A stretch of DNA of 64,000 bases from Pycnopodia helianthoides (taxonomy: Eukaryota; Echinodermata; Asteroidea; Forcipulatida; Asteriidae). The notes under the pieces were generated by a model. It had not been told where the DNA came from and ran no database searches. It saw only the letters and a list, made by a program, of their open reading frames with translations. The stretch spans positions 21,962,135-22,026,134 of the forward strand of contig CM063246.1 in assembly GCA_032158295.1 (NCBI GenBank), given 5' to 3'. How positions within the stretch are numbered: the first letter of the stretch is position 1; each line of letters begins with the position of its first letter. This document shows, piece by piece, positions 20,074 through 30,851 of this stretch. The position numbers and the translations under genes are program-made.

Positions 20074-20769
20074 AGCGGCTCTTGAGACATTGTTCTAGAA
20101 AACCAAAACTTTAAATGCACAATAATAGGCCATTAAAAAAAATGTTTGATGTAAACGAGGACCCCGTATTGCTCTTGAATCTGTCCCATTTTCGGGGCAA
20201 ACTTTTCACTGCACGTCTTAAAAGGCTTTCCCACATCCTGTAAACCGACGACTTCCTTGCAAAATCAATCAGGCATTTCCCCCATTACGAAAACACTACA
20301 TAACATCCCTAATGCAACGAGAAAAAGATGCTGCACCATTGTTTCCATGATGCGGACGCACAACTATTAAGGTCTAAGATGAGAGCGCAAGGAGTCCATC
20401 ATCAAAGACAAAACAAAAACATGAAAATGAAGAACTTGAACAGAACACAAATCTCAACGAAGAATTATCCAAAACAATGACGACTACAAAATGTCTGACA
20501 AACAACAGCTGCTGTGATTTCGGCCGCCAGAATACTGCACTTTTTTGACGGACCTCTGAACAGTAACAGCCCCCTGTGTCAAACAGCTAATGAGAGCCGA
20601 ATTGAAGCGGCAACTCCCCCTTGAGACAAGTAGGATCAAAGGGGGGACGAAACCCCTTTTACCTCCGTTTCAGGTCAGGGACATAATCCGATCAGTGCAC
20701 ACTCAAGGGGGGGGGGGGGTCAAGGAAACTAAAAGATGGACGGGCCATTCTATATACAAACATCGGCGA
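20074..20769. other. intergenic between two family B elements
   Basis: Contains a poly-G run near 20709-20720. Otherwise nothing recognised. Confidence 0.4.
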
Positions 20770-21168
20770 TTAAAGGCAGTGGATACTTTTGGTAATTACT
20801 CAAGAAATACATTACCATAAAAAAACTGGCTTGGTAAGGAGCACGTGAGAGCGGCTGATAGTATAAAACATTGTGAGAAAACGACTCCCTCTGAAGTGAT
20901 GTAGTATTTGAGAAAAAAGGTAATTTCTCACTAAAATATTTGAATCTGAAAAAGGCTTCAGGCCTGAAGCCTTTTTCAGCCATTTGAAAGCACACTTGAC
21001 TCTATGCAACAAGGGTGTTTTTTCTTTCATTATTTTCTTGCAACTTCGATGACCAAATTGAGCTCAAATTTTCACAGGTCTGTGATTTTATGCACATGTT
21101 GGGATACATCAAGTGAGGATAGGGCCTACTAGTCTTTGCCAATTACCAAAAGTATATCCAGCCCTTAA
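20770..21168 (+). mobile_element. TTAA-flanked MITE, family B copy 5 (full length)
   Basis: TTAA copies lie at both ends, with inverted ends AGGCAGTGGATACTTTTGG and CCAAAAGTATATCCAGCCC. It holds a small palindrome GAAAAAGGCTTCAGGCCTGAAGCCTTTTTC (20949-20978) at the centre. Confidence 0.85.
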
Positions 21169-22745
21169 CACACACAAAAATGAGTTACTGAATATCAATC
21201 TGAAGTGTAAGAAAACAATAACCGAGTAATAATTAAAAAAACGGCTAAATTCATAGCATTAATATTGGTTGTTTTTTGTAAAGTTGTGACACACTCACAT
21301 GTCTGGGTACCAAAATTGCCGGTATAACAATTTCACCCAAAAGTAACATGTGAACAGCTGGGGGTAGAGACTGACCAGTTCATGTGGAGAACAATTTGCC
21401 CAACCCTGTGTTGCCGAACTATGTGACAAGTCAATATTTACGGTATGGGCGTTGCATGAGACATATAGTTTGGACCTTGTATTAACAAGACCGGCAGTAT
21501 TCAGGACATGTCCTCTGGCTGCAAATAAACAGTAACGAATACTGATTCCAATCATACCAAAAAAGGGACTCGAGTTGTTCTGCCCTTCCCCTTCTCAGCC
21601 TCGGTTTGGGGGAGAGGAACACGGTACTCGAATGGCTAAAAATGGCCACGCTCTGCATAAGATCTATTGTTACAGTATTGGATCCAAAAAAAAAATCAAC
21701 TTCTGAGGAAGGTTTGCAGAATAAACCAAAACCTAAAAGATATGTTTCCCCCCTCCAAAACTAGAAAACATTTCAGACGTACACATTTCTACGGACGATA
21801 TGTGCACCACGTTTACCTAAAATGGTTGAAATTCCTAACAATCAGAACAATTCAAATCATCAAAAATGCACTTCTTCAAATCGGTTGCTATTTCGTCCTC
21901 GGAATATGGATATTAACTTATCAACTGAACTCCATTAGTATAGTCAAAATATTTAGTTACAAAAATAAGAACTCCCTATCGTCTGTTGTAATTTCGAAAT
22001 ATATTATAGCAACATGATTTTGTTCTTAGGTCGAATTCCCAATCGCAGTGATCCGCGAACGTTGTGAAATGACCCCTCAGATCTTAATGCACTTGGCCCG
22101 AAGGAAAAGTAATAAAACGTATTGATGGAAATGAATCTACGATGAATTGTGATCACAAGCCGCGAAATTTACACACGCTACAAAAAAATACCCAATCCAG
22201 GGCAGTGTCTTCCGAGATGTGACCCCTGACCCACGGTTATTTTTTTTCCGGCGAGGGTCCTGGATGGACGCAGGTTCAATAAAACCACCTGTTTTTGAGA
22301 TGGCGCTTTGGACTGATTAATTAACAAAACAAATCAGATTTCCTTGACAACGTCTGGGTATCCTTAGTTTGACCAGAGAGAAAAGGAACAATGTTCTATG
22401 GTTTGACACGCTTTCTTCCTCTGTTCCTTGCTCTGTTGCTTCGAGGAAGTCGTAAGGTATTCCCGGAAGGCGTTTCTCGACAAATTTTATGCTTCATTTC
22501 TTCGCCCAAAACTAGTTGACTGATTGCCCAGACAGGTTAAGAACCCTTTGGATTGCCAGGAGGGGATGCGATTTGGAGTTTGAAGTTGGTTATACTTAGG
22601 CTAATCTTCATGATAAATATTGCCGTCTGAAATAATTGCCATCTTGGAGAAAGCCATGCTTAACTCGTTGTGGTCTTCAAGAGCCTTCATATTGGTATAC
22701 ACAACTAGATTCAGAATTATTTTCAGAACTTAACAGAAGACAGCT
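21169..22745. other. intergenic, no recognised feature
   Basis: A 116-codon plus frame at 21667-22017 is Lys/Ile-rich with no recognisable motif and is most likely chance. Confidence 0.4.
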
Positions 22746-22938
22746 GGGCTCAATTTCATAGAGCTGCTTAAGCACAAAAAGTAGCTAAGCCCAACAAAAT
22801 TATGCTTACCAGAATAAGGTTACCAGGCAAATTACCATGTCACATGTCCAATCTTTGCTGGTGTCCTGCTTATTTTTGCTAAGCAGAAAGATGCCAAGCA
22901 TAATTCTCTGCTTAAAGCAGCTCTATGAAATTGGGCCC
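22746..22938. mobile_element. foldback MITE, family E copy 2
   Basis: Near-perfect inverted ends GGGCTCAATTTCATAGAGCT and GCTCTATGAAATTGGGCCC. The body alternates AAGTAGCTAAGCCCAACAAA, TTATGCTTACCAGAATAAGG and the complement of such blocks, so a single strand can fold over most of its length. Confidence 0.85.
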
Positions 22939-24855
22939 AGAACATGTTGCGTTGTCCCCGACCCCTTCCCTATCGGTTCTCATAACTCAACGTGGTTTTC
23001 ATACGCTCGTATAGTCCTTGGTTGTGTTTTATGTGGATGACATTCCTGTATTAATTGAAGATTAGCTATCTTGGCCTCCAGACGACCTTGGTAGTGTGTC
23101 CTCATGGAAGTTATTCAACTACGGCAACCAATAGTCAGATAAAAACGTTTCGTAACACTGGATGCCAGACTATGGTGCGATGATTGGTTCAGTTTTCAAC
23201 AGAGTAAACAATGTGTTCCCCAACAAATAAAACAATGGAATTGCACACTCCGGTTCAGATGAACCAACTCATTTCAAGACTCGTGACAATCAGTCAAAAG
23301 ACGATGCTGTGTCATTATCTGTTCACACCTTCCACTACACACAACATTGATTATTATTTTCATTACAACGAATGTGTCTCAACAGGCAACCACTTTCTTC
23401 CATGCTTCATATAGCAAACAGGTGTTTTCATCCCACCCCCAACCCCAGCCACCACCACCACTATGCCTCACCACCACCACAGTGCACCACCAAGGGTAGA
23501 AGTATCAGATGTGAGGCACTAACATACACGTACTTGTACATTGTACAAGGATCATAGGAGTGTGCATAACATTTGGGGGAAGCAGTTTTTCGTTCATGTT
23601 GCCAACACCCCCCCCCCTCCATTCCACCCCCAGCAAAGTCAAACCATCTATCACAAGTCCCTTATTGTGTCATCCAGCACAGTCGGTATCAATGCAAGAA
23701 TGTTCGAGTTACAGACAGTTTACATCACACATGACAAATTGCCAATCATCTGCGAGTACCGACGTTCAGGTGAAACCGAAGTGGTAGGTATTGCAGAATG
23801 TTCGACCAATTAGCAGCAAACGATCGCGGTACAACTTTCTCTTCCCTTTATGACAAAGATCCGTCTATTAGCTTCAAAATGCCGAGCCTGAATTCACCCC
23901 CACTATAATGCTCTGGATACATAAAGCCCTTCAACGGGGCCTATTTAAAAAAAATCAAATTCTCACGAACAACTGGATAATTCTGATGGTAGTTTACGTT
24001 CATGTGATCTGTGACATTGTTCCGGACAATTCAGTCCAATCCTTATTCCATTTCCCGCACCGTATTCGTCGGAGCCGGCGCCGGAGGGCGCTGCGCGTGT
24101 CGGCCGTGCTCAAGTGCTGGACCGTCACCCGTTGACACCAAATTCGAGCAATTCTTTTTCTTTGGGCCTCTCTTAGCCCAGTTTAAATCACGGCTTAAAA
24201 GGAAAAGAAGCTCATCGATAACTAGGTAATTACAGCTAATAGGAACACTCTTGTCAATCGTTAACACGTGAGAAGACGAGCCAACTTCACGGAATAGTGT
24301 AGCGTGGTATTAACAGGTAAGCCGCCCGCAGCTTCGGTGCTTACCAAATCGGTGCGACTACCAGCTAAACTTCCACGACAACCCCCTACCAGTTGGTGAT
24401 CAGCGTCATGTACTTTCGCTTACAATATTTACTCTGCTAAGTGGGATTTTTTCCCTTTTTGATATCATCTTTGTGGATCAAGCCAGCGGTGAAGTTTACG
24501 GAGAACTGTTCTGGGACTCAGTCGTACCTGATACAGAACTGTTACCCAAGTCACGATCTTGTACTTTTCAAGGAGTTATACATTCTGTAAAGTTCGTCTG
24601 GGCACGATTGGTGTTTAATATGTGAAAACATTATTGTAGCTAGTCAATCTTTGCACTGTCTACTAATATGTGAGCAGTTCAGAGAGTTGAAAAGATGGAT
24701 TCGAGCTAACGCCTCTCCTTTAAGCCCCCCCCCCCAACAAAAAAGCGGCAGCAATAAAAAAGGAAAAGAACCTATAGGCCTATGTTGGTACCGAACCACT
24801 GATTTCAAAAGCTTTTGAAGCTGAAGAGGAAACTTCTCAGACCTCGTGAATTCAT
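22939..24855. other. intergenic, no recognised gene
   Basis: His/Pro-rich and Cys-rich short frames near 23410-23560 come from a CACCACCACC-rich stretch. A GC-rich patch (GGAGCCGGCGCCGGAGG) lies near 24070-24110. Poly-C runs occur near 23608 and 24727. Confidence 0.4.
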
Positions 24856-25239
24856 TTAAAGGAACATTCCAGAATTGGTAATTGTAAAATATACTTTTGA
24901 TCACAGATTTACATAAAACTTACACGGTCCAATGAGGATGATAGTAGAAAACATCCCTTGAAATATTTCTGTCTGAAATGTCATATTTGATGAGAAATGA
25001 ATAAACTAATTTTCCGATTGGAGTTTATCGCTCAGTGAGCGTTTTATTCATTTGTTGAACCTATATGATTTCATGCAAATGTGTAATCGGTTTTTCACTA
25101 TTTTCTCGTGAACCAGATGGCCGATCGACCTCAAACTTCTACAGGTTTGTCAGTTTATGTATATGGTGGATTACATAAAGTGCTTACACTGTCAGCAAAT
25201 GTTTTGTTAGCAAAAACCAATTCTGTAATGTTCCTTTAA
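24856..25239 (-). mobile_element. TTAA-flanked MITE, family A copy 2
   Basis: TTAA ends and inverted termini AGGAACATTCCAGAATTGG / CCAATTCTGTAATGTTCCT. The interior is the reverse of 11270-11664, with the shared block GCTCAGTGAGCGTTTTATTC in the middle. Confidence 0.85.
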
Positions 25240-25982
25240 ATTAAGGAAAGGTACCTCTTATCTTATGCAAATTTATCATATCAACCGCTATAGAGGCTAT
25301 ACGCGCACACTACGAGGCAAGTGATCACTTTGTTGAGATGGCTGGGAATGGAGTCTAGATCTGGTTTTCCTTTCCTTAAAATACCTAATACACAACTCGA
25401 AACTATGTATCTTTTCATGATGAAACCTTTTCACAACTTTTAACTCTTGCTGAATTCCTTCTTTCCCCAGGTATTTGCTGTGCTTTTGGACAACATGTTT
25501 GAAATTGTATTGGCTGAATACATCACACTACAATCGGCAACAATTAATTATTGAGTATGAAATCCATAGTACCGTACGCACGTAAGAAAACACTCTTATC
25601 TAAAAGCACCTGTATAATATAATCGGGTCGTGGAAGCAAACTGGGCGGTTCCCAGTTTGCATTCAAATATCTGTTTACCTTTTCACTTGCAGGATTACGC
25701 CCTGTGTGTGAAAACCACTGATGTGTAAAGTACTAGCAAATAATATCGCCAGTGATATTACCTCAATTTCGCCTAACAACTACAGCAGCTTGGTAATAAA
25801 ATACTCGTAAAACAAGCTTAGTTCCTCTGAACATGTTCACACTCAACCATCGATGCCACCATTTTTGTCGTGTACCCTGCTTACAATAGCAGTATACGAA
25901 CGGAGATTCTCAGGATACCGAACAGGGCCAGAGTATTTCCCCATTGAGCCTCTATTACACGAAGTGTAATAAACGGCCTTTT
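25240..25982. other. intergenic, contains a perfect hairpin
   Basis: No gene seen. GCAAACTGGG-CGGTT-CCCAGTTTGC at 25636-25660 is a perfect 10-bp stem with a 5-nt loop. Confidence 0.5.
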
Positions 25983-26176
25983 CAGTGGTGAGCAGTAGCA
26001 TGACAAGAGGGGGAGGGGGATGGGGCAGAAGCCCCCCCACAGAACCCTTGCTCCCTGCCCCTAAGAGGTCGAAACAAATTGTAAAACGTATGGATCAATA
26101 TATGAAACTAGTACCCCAAATTCTGTCTTTGCCCCCACATGCCCCCCCCCCATAAAAATGCCTAGTTACGCCACTG
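25983..26176. mobile_element. hAT-like MITE
   Basis: It begins CAGTGGTG and ends CGCCACTG (complement CAGTGGCG), with C/G-rich subterminal stretches (GGCAGAAGCCCC and CCCCCACATGCCCC). CAGNG-type ends are usual in hAT elements. No matching 8-bp target duplication is evident, so the class is tentative. Confidence 0.55.
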
Positions 26177-27859
26177 ATGGTGGTTCCCCTTCCCAAACAT
26201 TGTCCCCTGAGGCACCCAACAACCACAATTCCCCCTGTCCCGAATGACAAGCCCCTAAAAACCTTTGATATAAACTGTATAGCGTCACTTCAATACTGTT
26301 TTTGTCAAATCAACATGAGAAAGTCAATAAACGAATGAGTCAAGCCGCATTGAACCAGAAAACGGGCATTCCCGCACTCTATTGTACAACCATTGCCCAA
26401 CAGGTTGAAATATTGTTCTTAAAGGGGCACTCTCTATCTCAGTAATAAATATGAATTGCGCTTCATTTTAGCTATGTATATAATCATACACTTAAAGGTG
26501 CACTCTCCGTTTTTAAAAGTAAAACACTCTCAACAACATTTGCAGTAATGAAAGTAACATTGTATACTAATATGCAGGAACACCATGTACATAAAACTCT
26601 CTGTATGGGTTATGGTGGTTCTGAAAAGAACCAGTAGTTTAAAACTCGACGTTTTGGTCAGTGTGATCTGATCGTCTTCGGGAGAATGCTTCAAGCAGTA
26701 TGTAATGTCATTGTATGACACTCAACTCTATTTATCTTATATTTCCATAGAAGGGGGCATTTTCAGAACAAGTCACATCAATTAACGATACATTGAACGA
26801 TAAAGCCTGGTCAGTGAAAAAAAAAACATGAAAGTTGTCACTACAGAATTTACCACAAGTCACTTCAACCATGCATATATGCTTCAGTGTAAATTGCACG
26901 CTTCTTTCAATACTTCTTGCAATACTTCAAACTAAGACACATCAGAAGTACAACCCCATTACAGTGCCGTTGACAAAAAGGGAAGGACATTTAAAAACTA
27001 AAAAAAACACACAAACATTTAATGATGATAATTTATGAAGTTTGAACGGTCGTATCTTCATGTTTGTTTGTTAGTTTAACTATCATCGTGAACATTTTCA
27101 TGATAACATTCTTTGATACAGTGCATTATGTATTGTGGAAACGCCTTTTGAGCGAACATGATGTAACAATGGTTCTGGCAAGGATCAAAGGTTTATTTTG
27201 CTACTCTGCAGAAGTTTACACGCACGTACACTCACCTCAAGTTTGGGTATTGCGTATTATTGCATGAACGAATTTTGCTTTTTTTTGTACTGATGACGTC
27301 CGAAGTAACATTCACAATTACATAGTTACAGGACACAGTTAAATAACCCAACAAACTCCTCCATACTGACCATGGGGTAAACAAAAAACAATTATATGTA
27401 TTTATGCATCATTATATTACGTCTGCCATTTTATGTGTATTTTTTAGGCTTATTTCATTCCCAGGAAAGTTGTTATAAAACATGTTTTGCATAAGCGACT
27501 GGGCTGAGAATAAACAATGCAGGCTTGCTTGTGTAATGAATTTGTCTCCGTGCGAATAAATTACCACCACACACTTTGACCTCAGAGGTGAAGGTTATAC
27601 AATATCAATCCAATAATAATTCGCAGTTGGGTTTGTGAAAAGTTGTTGTTGTTGTTGTTGGGTTTTTTTTAGGGGGGGGAGGGGGTTCTAAGTAACGTTT
27701 TATGTCGGTGATAAATGTTCCCACTTTCAAGTTTTACTTTTATAGTTCTGCAAATCGGTAAATATCGGTAAATATAAAAAAGCAAGAACCAGTGCATGTT
27801 AAAAGAGATGTGTCAATCCACTAATGCAACCTCAACCTTTGGTCGATGGTATTTAAGCA
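26177..27859. other. intergenic upstream of Maf
   Basis: Two direct copies of TTAAAGG(G/T)GCACTCTC lie 73 bp apart (26419 and 26492). A repeat fragment near 26620-26700 contains AAAACTCGACGTTTTGGTCAG. A (GTT)n run is at 27645-27660. No exon seen. This is the nearest upstream flank of Maf and could hold enhancers. Confidence 0.4.
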
Positions 27860-27865
27860 CACGTG
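27860..27865. promoter_or_regulatory. palindromic E box CACGTG
   Basis: GCACACGTGC about 230 bp upstream of the predicted Maf transcription start. This is a motif match only. Confidence 0.35.
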
Positions 27866-27983
27866 CTGGACGAGTGATTATAATAATTATGAAATAATAA
27901 CAATGTTCGGCCCAACAACTGTGTTGCACAACATGCCACTCATCCATCCCAAGCCGGCCCACTTCACAGAGGGTCGCCCGCTG

Positions 27984-27988
27984 ATTGG
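27984..27988 (-). promoter_or_regulatory. inverted CCAAT box of Maf promoter
   Basis: CTGATTGGTT reads AACCAATCAG on the minus strand, a good NF-Y-type context, about 100 bp before the predicted start. Confidence 0.45.
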
Positions 27989-28030
27989 TTCAAAGTGATG
28001 ATGTAATGGGCTGGTTATAGGCCGAACACC

Positions 28031-28038
28031 TGACGTCA
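28031..28038 (+). promoter_or_regulatory. full CRE in Maf promoter
   Basis: The palindrome TGACGTCA lies 18 bp before the TATA box. It is also the core of a C-MARE, the Maf target, but the flanking GC bases of a full MARE are missing. The right flank GAG is shared with the CRE at 30844. Confidence 0.5.
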
Positions 28039-28055
28039 GAGCAGCCGGTGGTTGG

Positions 28056-28094
28056 TATAAGTGGGATTGCGCTCGGCGCTCGGATAGTCATTAC
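28056..28094 (+). promoter_or_regulatory. Maf core promoter: TATA and initiator
   Basis: TATAAG at 28056-28061 and an initiator-like GTCATTAC with A at 28090, 34 bp downstream. CRE, CCAAT and TATA are in the usual order. The 5' UTR would be about 395 nt. The start is predicted and not shown by transcript data. Confidence 0.5.
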
Positions 28095-28399
28095 CGTACT
28101 CCCTTTACTCCTCGGGATCCTCCACACCTACGGCGGTTTGTCTGGTGAGCCGTCGCAAGGTCTTTCCCTTGGGGGATAAGGTTGCCGTCTCAAATTTCTC
28201 TCCGGGGTAGCCCCCTCGTAGCCTGTGCTGAACACACGACCAGACCGCAAGATCCACAGCGCACAAACCACGAGAGAGCGAGAGGGAGAAAGAAACAGAC
28301 CAGTCATTTATTTGACAGACGAGACGAGGCAGCCGTCATTTCGAGCAGCAACACAGCAAGCTGACCTCGCTTAGGTCATAAGTAGACCGAGCGCGTCTG

Positions 28400-28426
28400 A
28401 TGAGCAGCAAGTTCCCCCGGTGCTAG
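28400..28426 (+). CDS. upstream ORF in Maf 5' UTR (8 codons)
   Basis: ATG then eight residues in all (MSSKFPRC) and TAG, ending 59 nt before the Maf start. Its ATG context is weak (C at -3, A at +4), while the Maf ATG has G at -3 and G at +4. This would allow leaky scanning with modest damping of Maf translation. Confidence 0.4.
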   Translation: MSSKFPRC

Positions 28427-28485
28427 CTCGGCGTGTTGTGTGACACTCGTTCGGAAGCCACCTGGCCCTATCCAGTGTGCAGGCG

Positions 28486-29472
28486 ATGGCAAGCGCCGAC
28501 CAGGCCAGCTGTGATTTGGAGACGGATGCGGCTCTAGCCATGGAATACATCCAGGATTTCGACTTGCTACCGTTGGCTCTAGCTGAGGTAAAGCGCGAGG
28601 ACCAGGCCGACTCGCCGGGAAGTTCCTGCCTTCTACAGTGCCATGCCGCTAGCTCGACTGTGTCTGCGACCAGCAGCGCCAGCAGTATCGGCAAGGCAAA
28701 TGGTGGAAGACGTCGCTCCCCGCCAACCAGTCTGCCCAACCTCGGCACGGGATCCCTGACTCCGTTAGTTGAGTCCCCGTGCGTTAATGTGCCCCATTCC
28801 CCGGATGATCTGGCCCTCATACCCAGCCCGGTTGACATGGAGTACAAACCGAGCCTCGATGAGTTGTACTGGATGTCCAGCATCCAATCCCTCACCACCA
28901 TCAACAATTTGCAGCTGATGTCCCCGGTCTACGACACGGGTGAGATGTCGGCACTATGCCCTTCCGACCCTGACTACGACAAATATTCGGACTGTTCCGA
29001 GGCGCAGGCCTGCGATGATGAAGAAGACGAAGAGGAAGAAGACGATGACAGCAATTCATCCGCTGCCGACTCGGACAGTACCGACCCAGGCGGTCCCGCC
29101 GTGACCAAACCTACTAAAGACATTTTTACTCTGTACCGCGATGACGAGCTGGTTCGCTTGACAGTGAGGGAACTCAACCGTCAGCTTCGCGGCTACAAGA
29201 AAGAAGACGTTATTAAGCTCAAGCAGAAAAGAAGAACACTCAAAAACCGCGGCTACGCACAGTGCTGCCGTACGAAGCGTCTCAAGCAGCGGCTCGACTT
29301 GGAGCACAGTCAACTGTACCTTCACACCGAGGTGAACCGACTCAAGAATGAGCTGGAACGCGTCCAGAAGGAGAGAGACAAGTACCGGAAAGAGCTTGAA
29401 CTCTTCAAGACAGCCCGCTTGAGGACAAGCAGTCTACCCAGTAGCCCCGAGTCACCCGAGTACTACATGTAA
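28486..29472 (+). CDS. MAF: large Maf bZIP transcription factor (single exon)
   Basis: 328 codons, intronless, from ATG 28486 (strong context GCGATGG) to TAA 29470-29472. It is a nuclear DNA-binding activator that dimerises through a leucine zipper and binds MARE sites. Visible layout: N-terminal activation motif [12 protein letters not shown] (17-28), DELYWM (125-130), acidic/Ser-rich linker (177-200), Maf extended homology region [19 protein letters not shown] (from 219), basic region [17 protein letters not shown] (to 262), leucine zipper (about 270-307) and C-terminal tail SPESPEYYM, like SPSSPEFFL of vertebrate MafB. The N-terminal activation region marks it as a large, not a small, Maf. 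The His/Gly-rich linker of vertebrate MafA/MafB is absent. Codon use is more GC-rich than the surroundings. An upstream GTG-started extension (28477) was not chosen. Confidence 0.97.
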   Translation: MASADQASCDLETDAALAMEYIQDFDLLPLALAEVKREDQADSPGSSCLLQCHAASSTVSATSSASSIGKANGGRRRSPPTSLPNLGTGSLTPLVESPCVNVPHSPDDLALIPSPVDMEYKPSLDELYWMSSIQSLTTINNLQLMSPVYDTGEMSALCPSDPDYDKYSDCSEAQACDDEEDEEEEDDDSNSSAADSDSTDPGGPAVTKPTKDIFTLYRDDELVRLTVRELNRQLRGYKKEDVIKLKQKRRTLKNRGYAQCCRTKRLKQRLDLEHSQLYLHTEVNRLKNELERVQKERDKYRKELELFKTARLRTSSLPSSPESPEYYM

Positions 29473-30774
29473 ACTCTTGACTGTAGGAAGAAAAAAAAAC
29501 GAAAAAACGAAGAAAAAAAAACACCTTGCAGCTATCACCCTGAGTCAGCTTCTTATTTGGAGATGTTCCAATTATCGAAACAGTACTAAAGTGTTTGACT
29601 ACGGACTGTGACTGAGAACTCTCGCCGACGGGACTGACAAATATCTTTATCATCTAACTGAGGTAAAATATTGTCATTTCCATTTGGTTTCTATCTTGTG
29701 GAGTAAACGAAGTAAATGAAGAATTATGCAAAATTAGCTTCAATGGCGGAAAGTCAAGTGGAATAATTAATAACTAATGCAAAACGAAGAAATTATACGA
29801 AGAAAACAAAATATTCGTAAAAGTGACAACTTTGAAATGAACTAATCCAGCTGTAACCGGGAACCCAAAACCAAAAAAATAAAGCTGGAAATAGTCCATT
29901 CCAAGAGAGTTAAATGCCATTGAAGCTGATACAAAAGAAACTAATTGATTGCTAAGAAAGCCCACCAGTACAATTTATTAATTACTATCAGTCAGTTGTG
30001 CAGAAGTTCTCAGTAAATCAACACAACTTGAATTTGACCAAATTCGTTTAAACAACATTTATACGAAAGACCGCATGCTATACATTGCACACATGTTAAA
30101 CTTTTTTACCGATGGTGGGTGGGTTGAAGGGGGGGGGGGTCAAATTAATAACTCAACAATTTTATTGATGAAAAGTATCCGGATACTATTTTAGGCTTTG
30201 AATTTGTCCAAAAATGTGCTCAATTAAAATATTGAGATCAAGTAATTTCGGGGTGGGGATGAAATTTTGAAACCAACGACTGTTTAATGTGTATGCGGTG
30301 TTAGTGTTTATGGTCAAATGCTTGTTCGCTTAAACGTTCTTTATAAAAAACTTGCCGATTTTGTTATATGTGAAGAAGAGAAGAAGAAGAGAGAAAAAAA
30401 ATAGAAAAAAGTATTATATTTTTGTATCGAATACTCGGACTGAAAAAGTCCAGTACGTTAGGACAAGTATAACTGGAAACTTAACCAATCATGTCAGTCG
30501 GAACAACGGGTAACTATGGAAACGAAACAAGTAAAAAAAGAAGAAGTCGTATGTAAAACAATAAAAAGAAGAATAACAACGCAATACGCAAATAAACAAG
30601 CAAGAAACAAGACGAAATAAAAAGAAAAAACTTTAAAACATATAAAAAGAAAAAAAAAACACCATGCAGTTCAATTGACACTTCAACTCATTAAAAACTG
30701 TATGTTGAAAAAAAATATGAAAAAATGTAAAAGAATATGTATGTTTAATATATATGTATTTAAAAAAAAATAAG
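29473..30774 (+). other. Maf 3' UTR and flank, A-rich
   Basis: Strongly A-rich on the plus strand. Candidate AATAAA signals lie at 29878-29883, 30560-30565 and 30591-30596; which one is used cannot be told from sequence. TGAGTCAGC at 29541-29549 matches half of a T-MARE. A poly-G run is near 30130-30139. Confidence 0.45.
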
Positions 30775-30837
30775 GCCGGAGCAAAGCTTGATGCTAAAAT
30801 ATTGTGGAGGTATTTTAGATAAAGCAGGCGCTCCGGT
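30775..30837 (+). other. imperfect hairpin in Maf 3' region
   Basis: The left arm GCCGGAGC...GCTT...CTAAAATA pairs with TATTTTAG...AAGC...GCTCCGGT around a 9-nt loop (TTGTGGAGG): 8, 4 and 8 base pairs separated by two internal loops. The size is that of a miRNA precursor or a 3' UTR element. Its function is unknown. Confidence 0.5.
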
Positions 30838-30843
30838 CATCGA

Positions 30844-30851
30844 TGACGTCA
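30844..30851 (+). promoter_or_regulatory. full CRE downstream of Maf
   Basis: TGACGTCA followed by GAG, the same 11 bases (TGACGTCAGAG) as in the Maf promoter at 28031. It lies 7 bp after the hairpin. Confidence 0.4.

Noticed and set aside
21667..22017. 116-codon Lys/Ile-rich plus frame
   Set aside because: AT-rich chance frame with no motif, promoter or splice sites.
28477..28485. N-terminal extension of Maf from GTG
   Set aside because: The ATG at 28486 has a strong context and fits the family. A GTG start is not expected in a nuclear gene.
28371..28907. 178-codon minus frame overlapping Maf
   Set aside because: Shadow of the Maf coding strand in GC-rich sequence. No motif.
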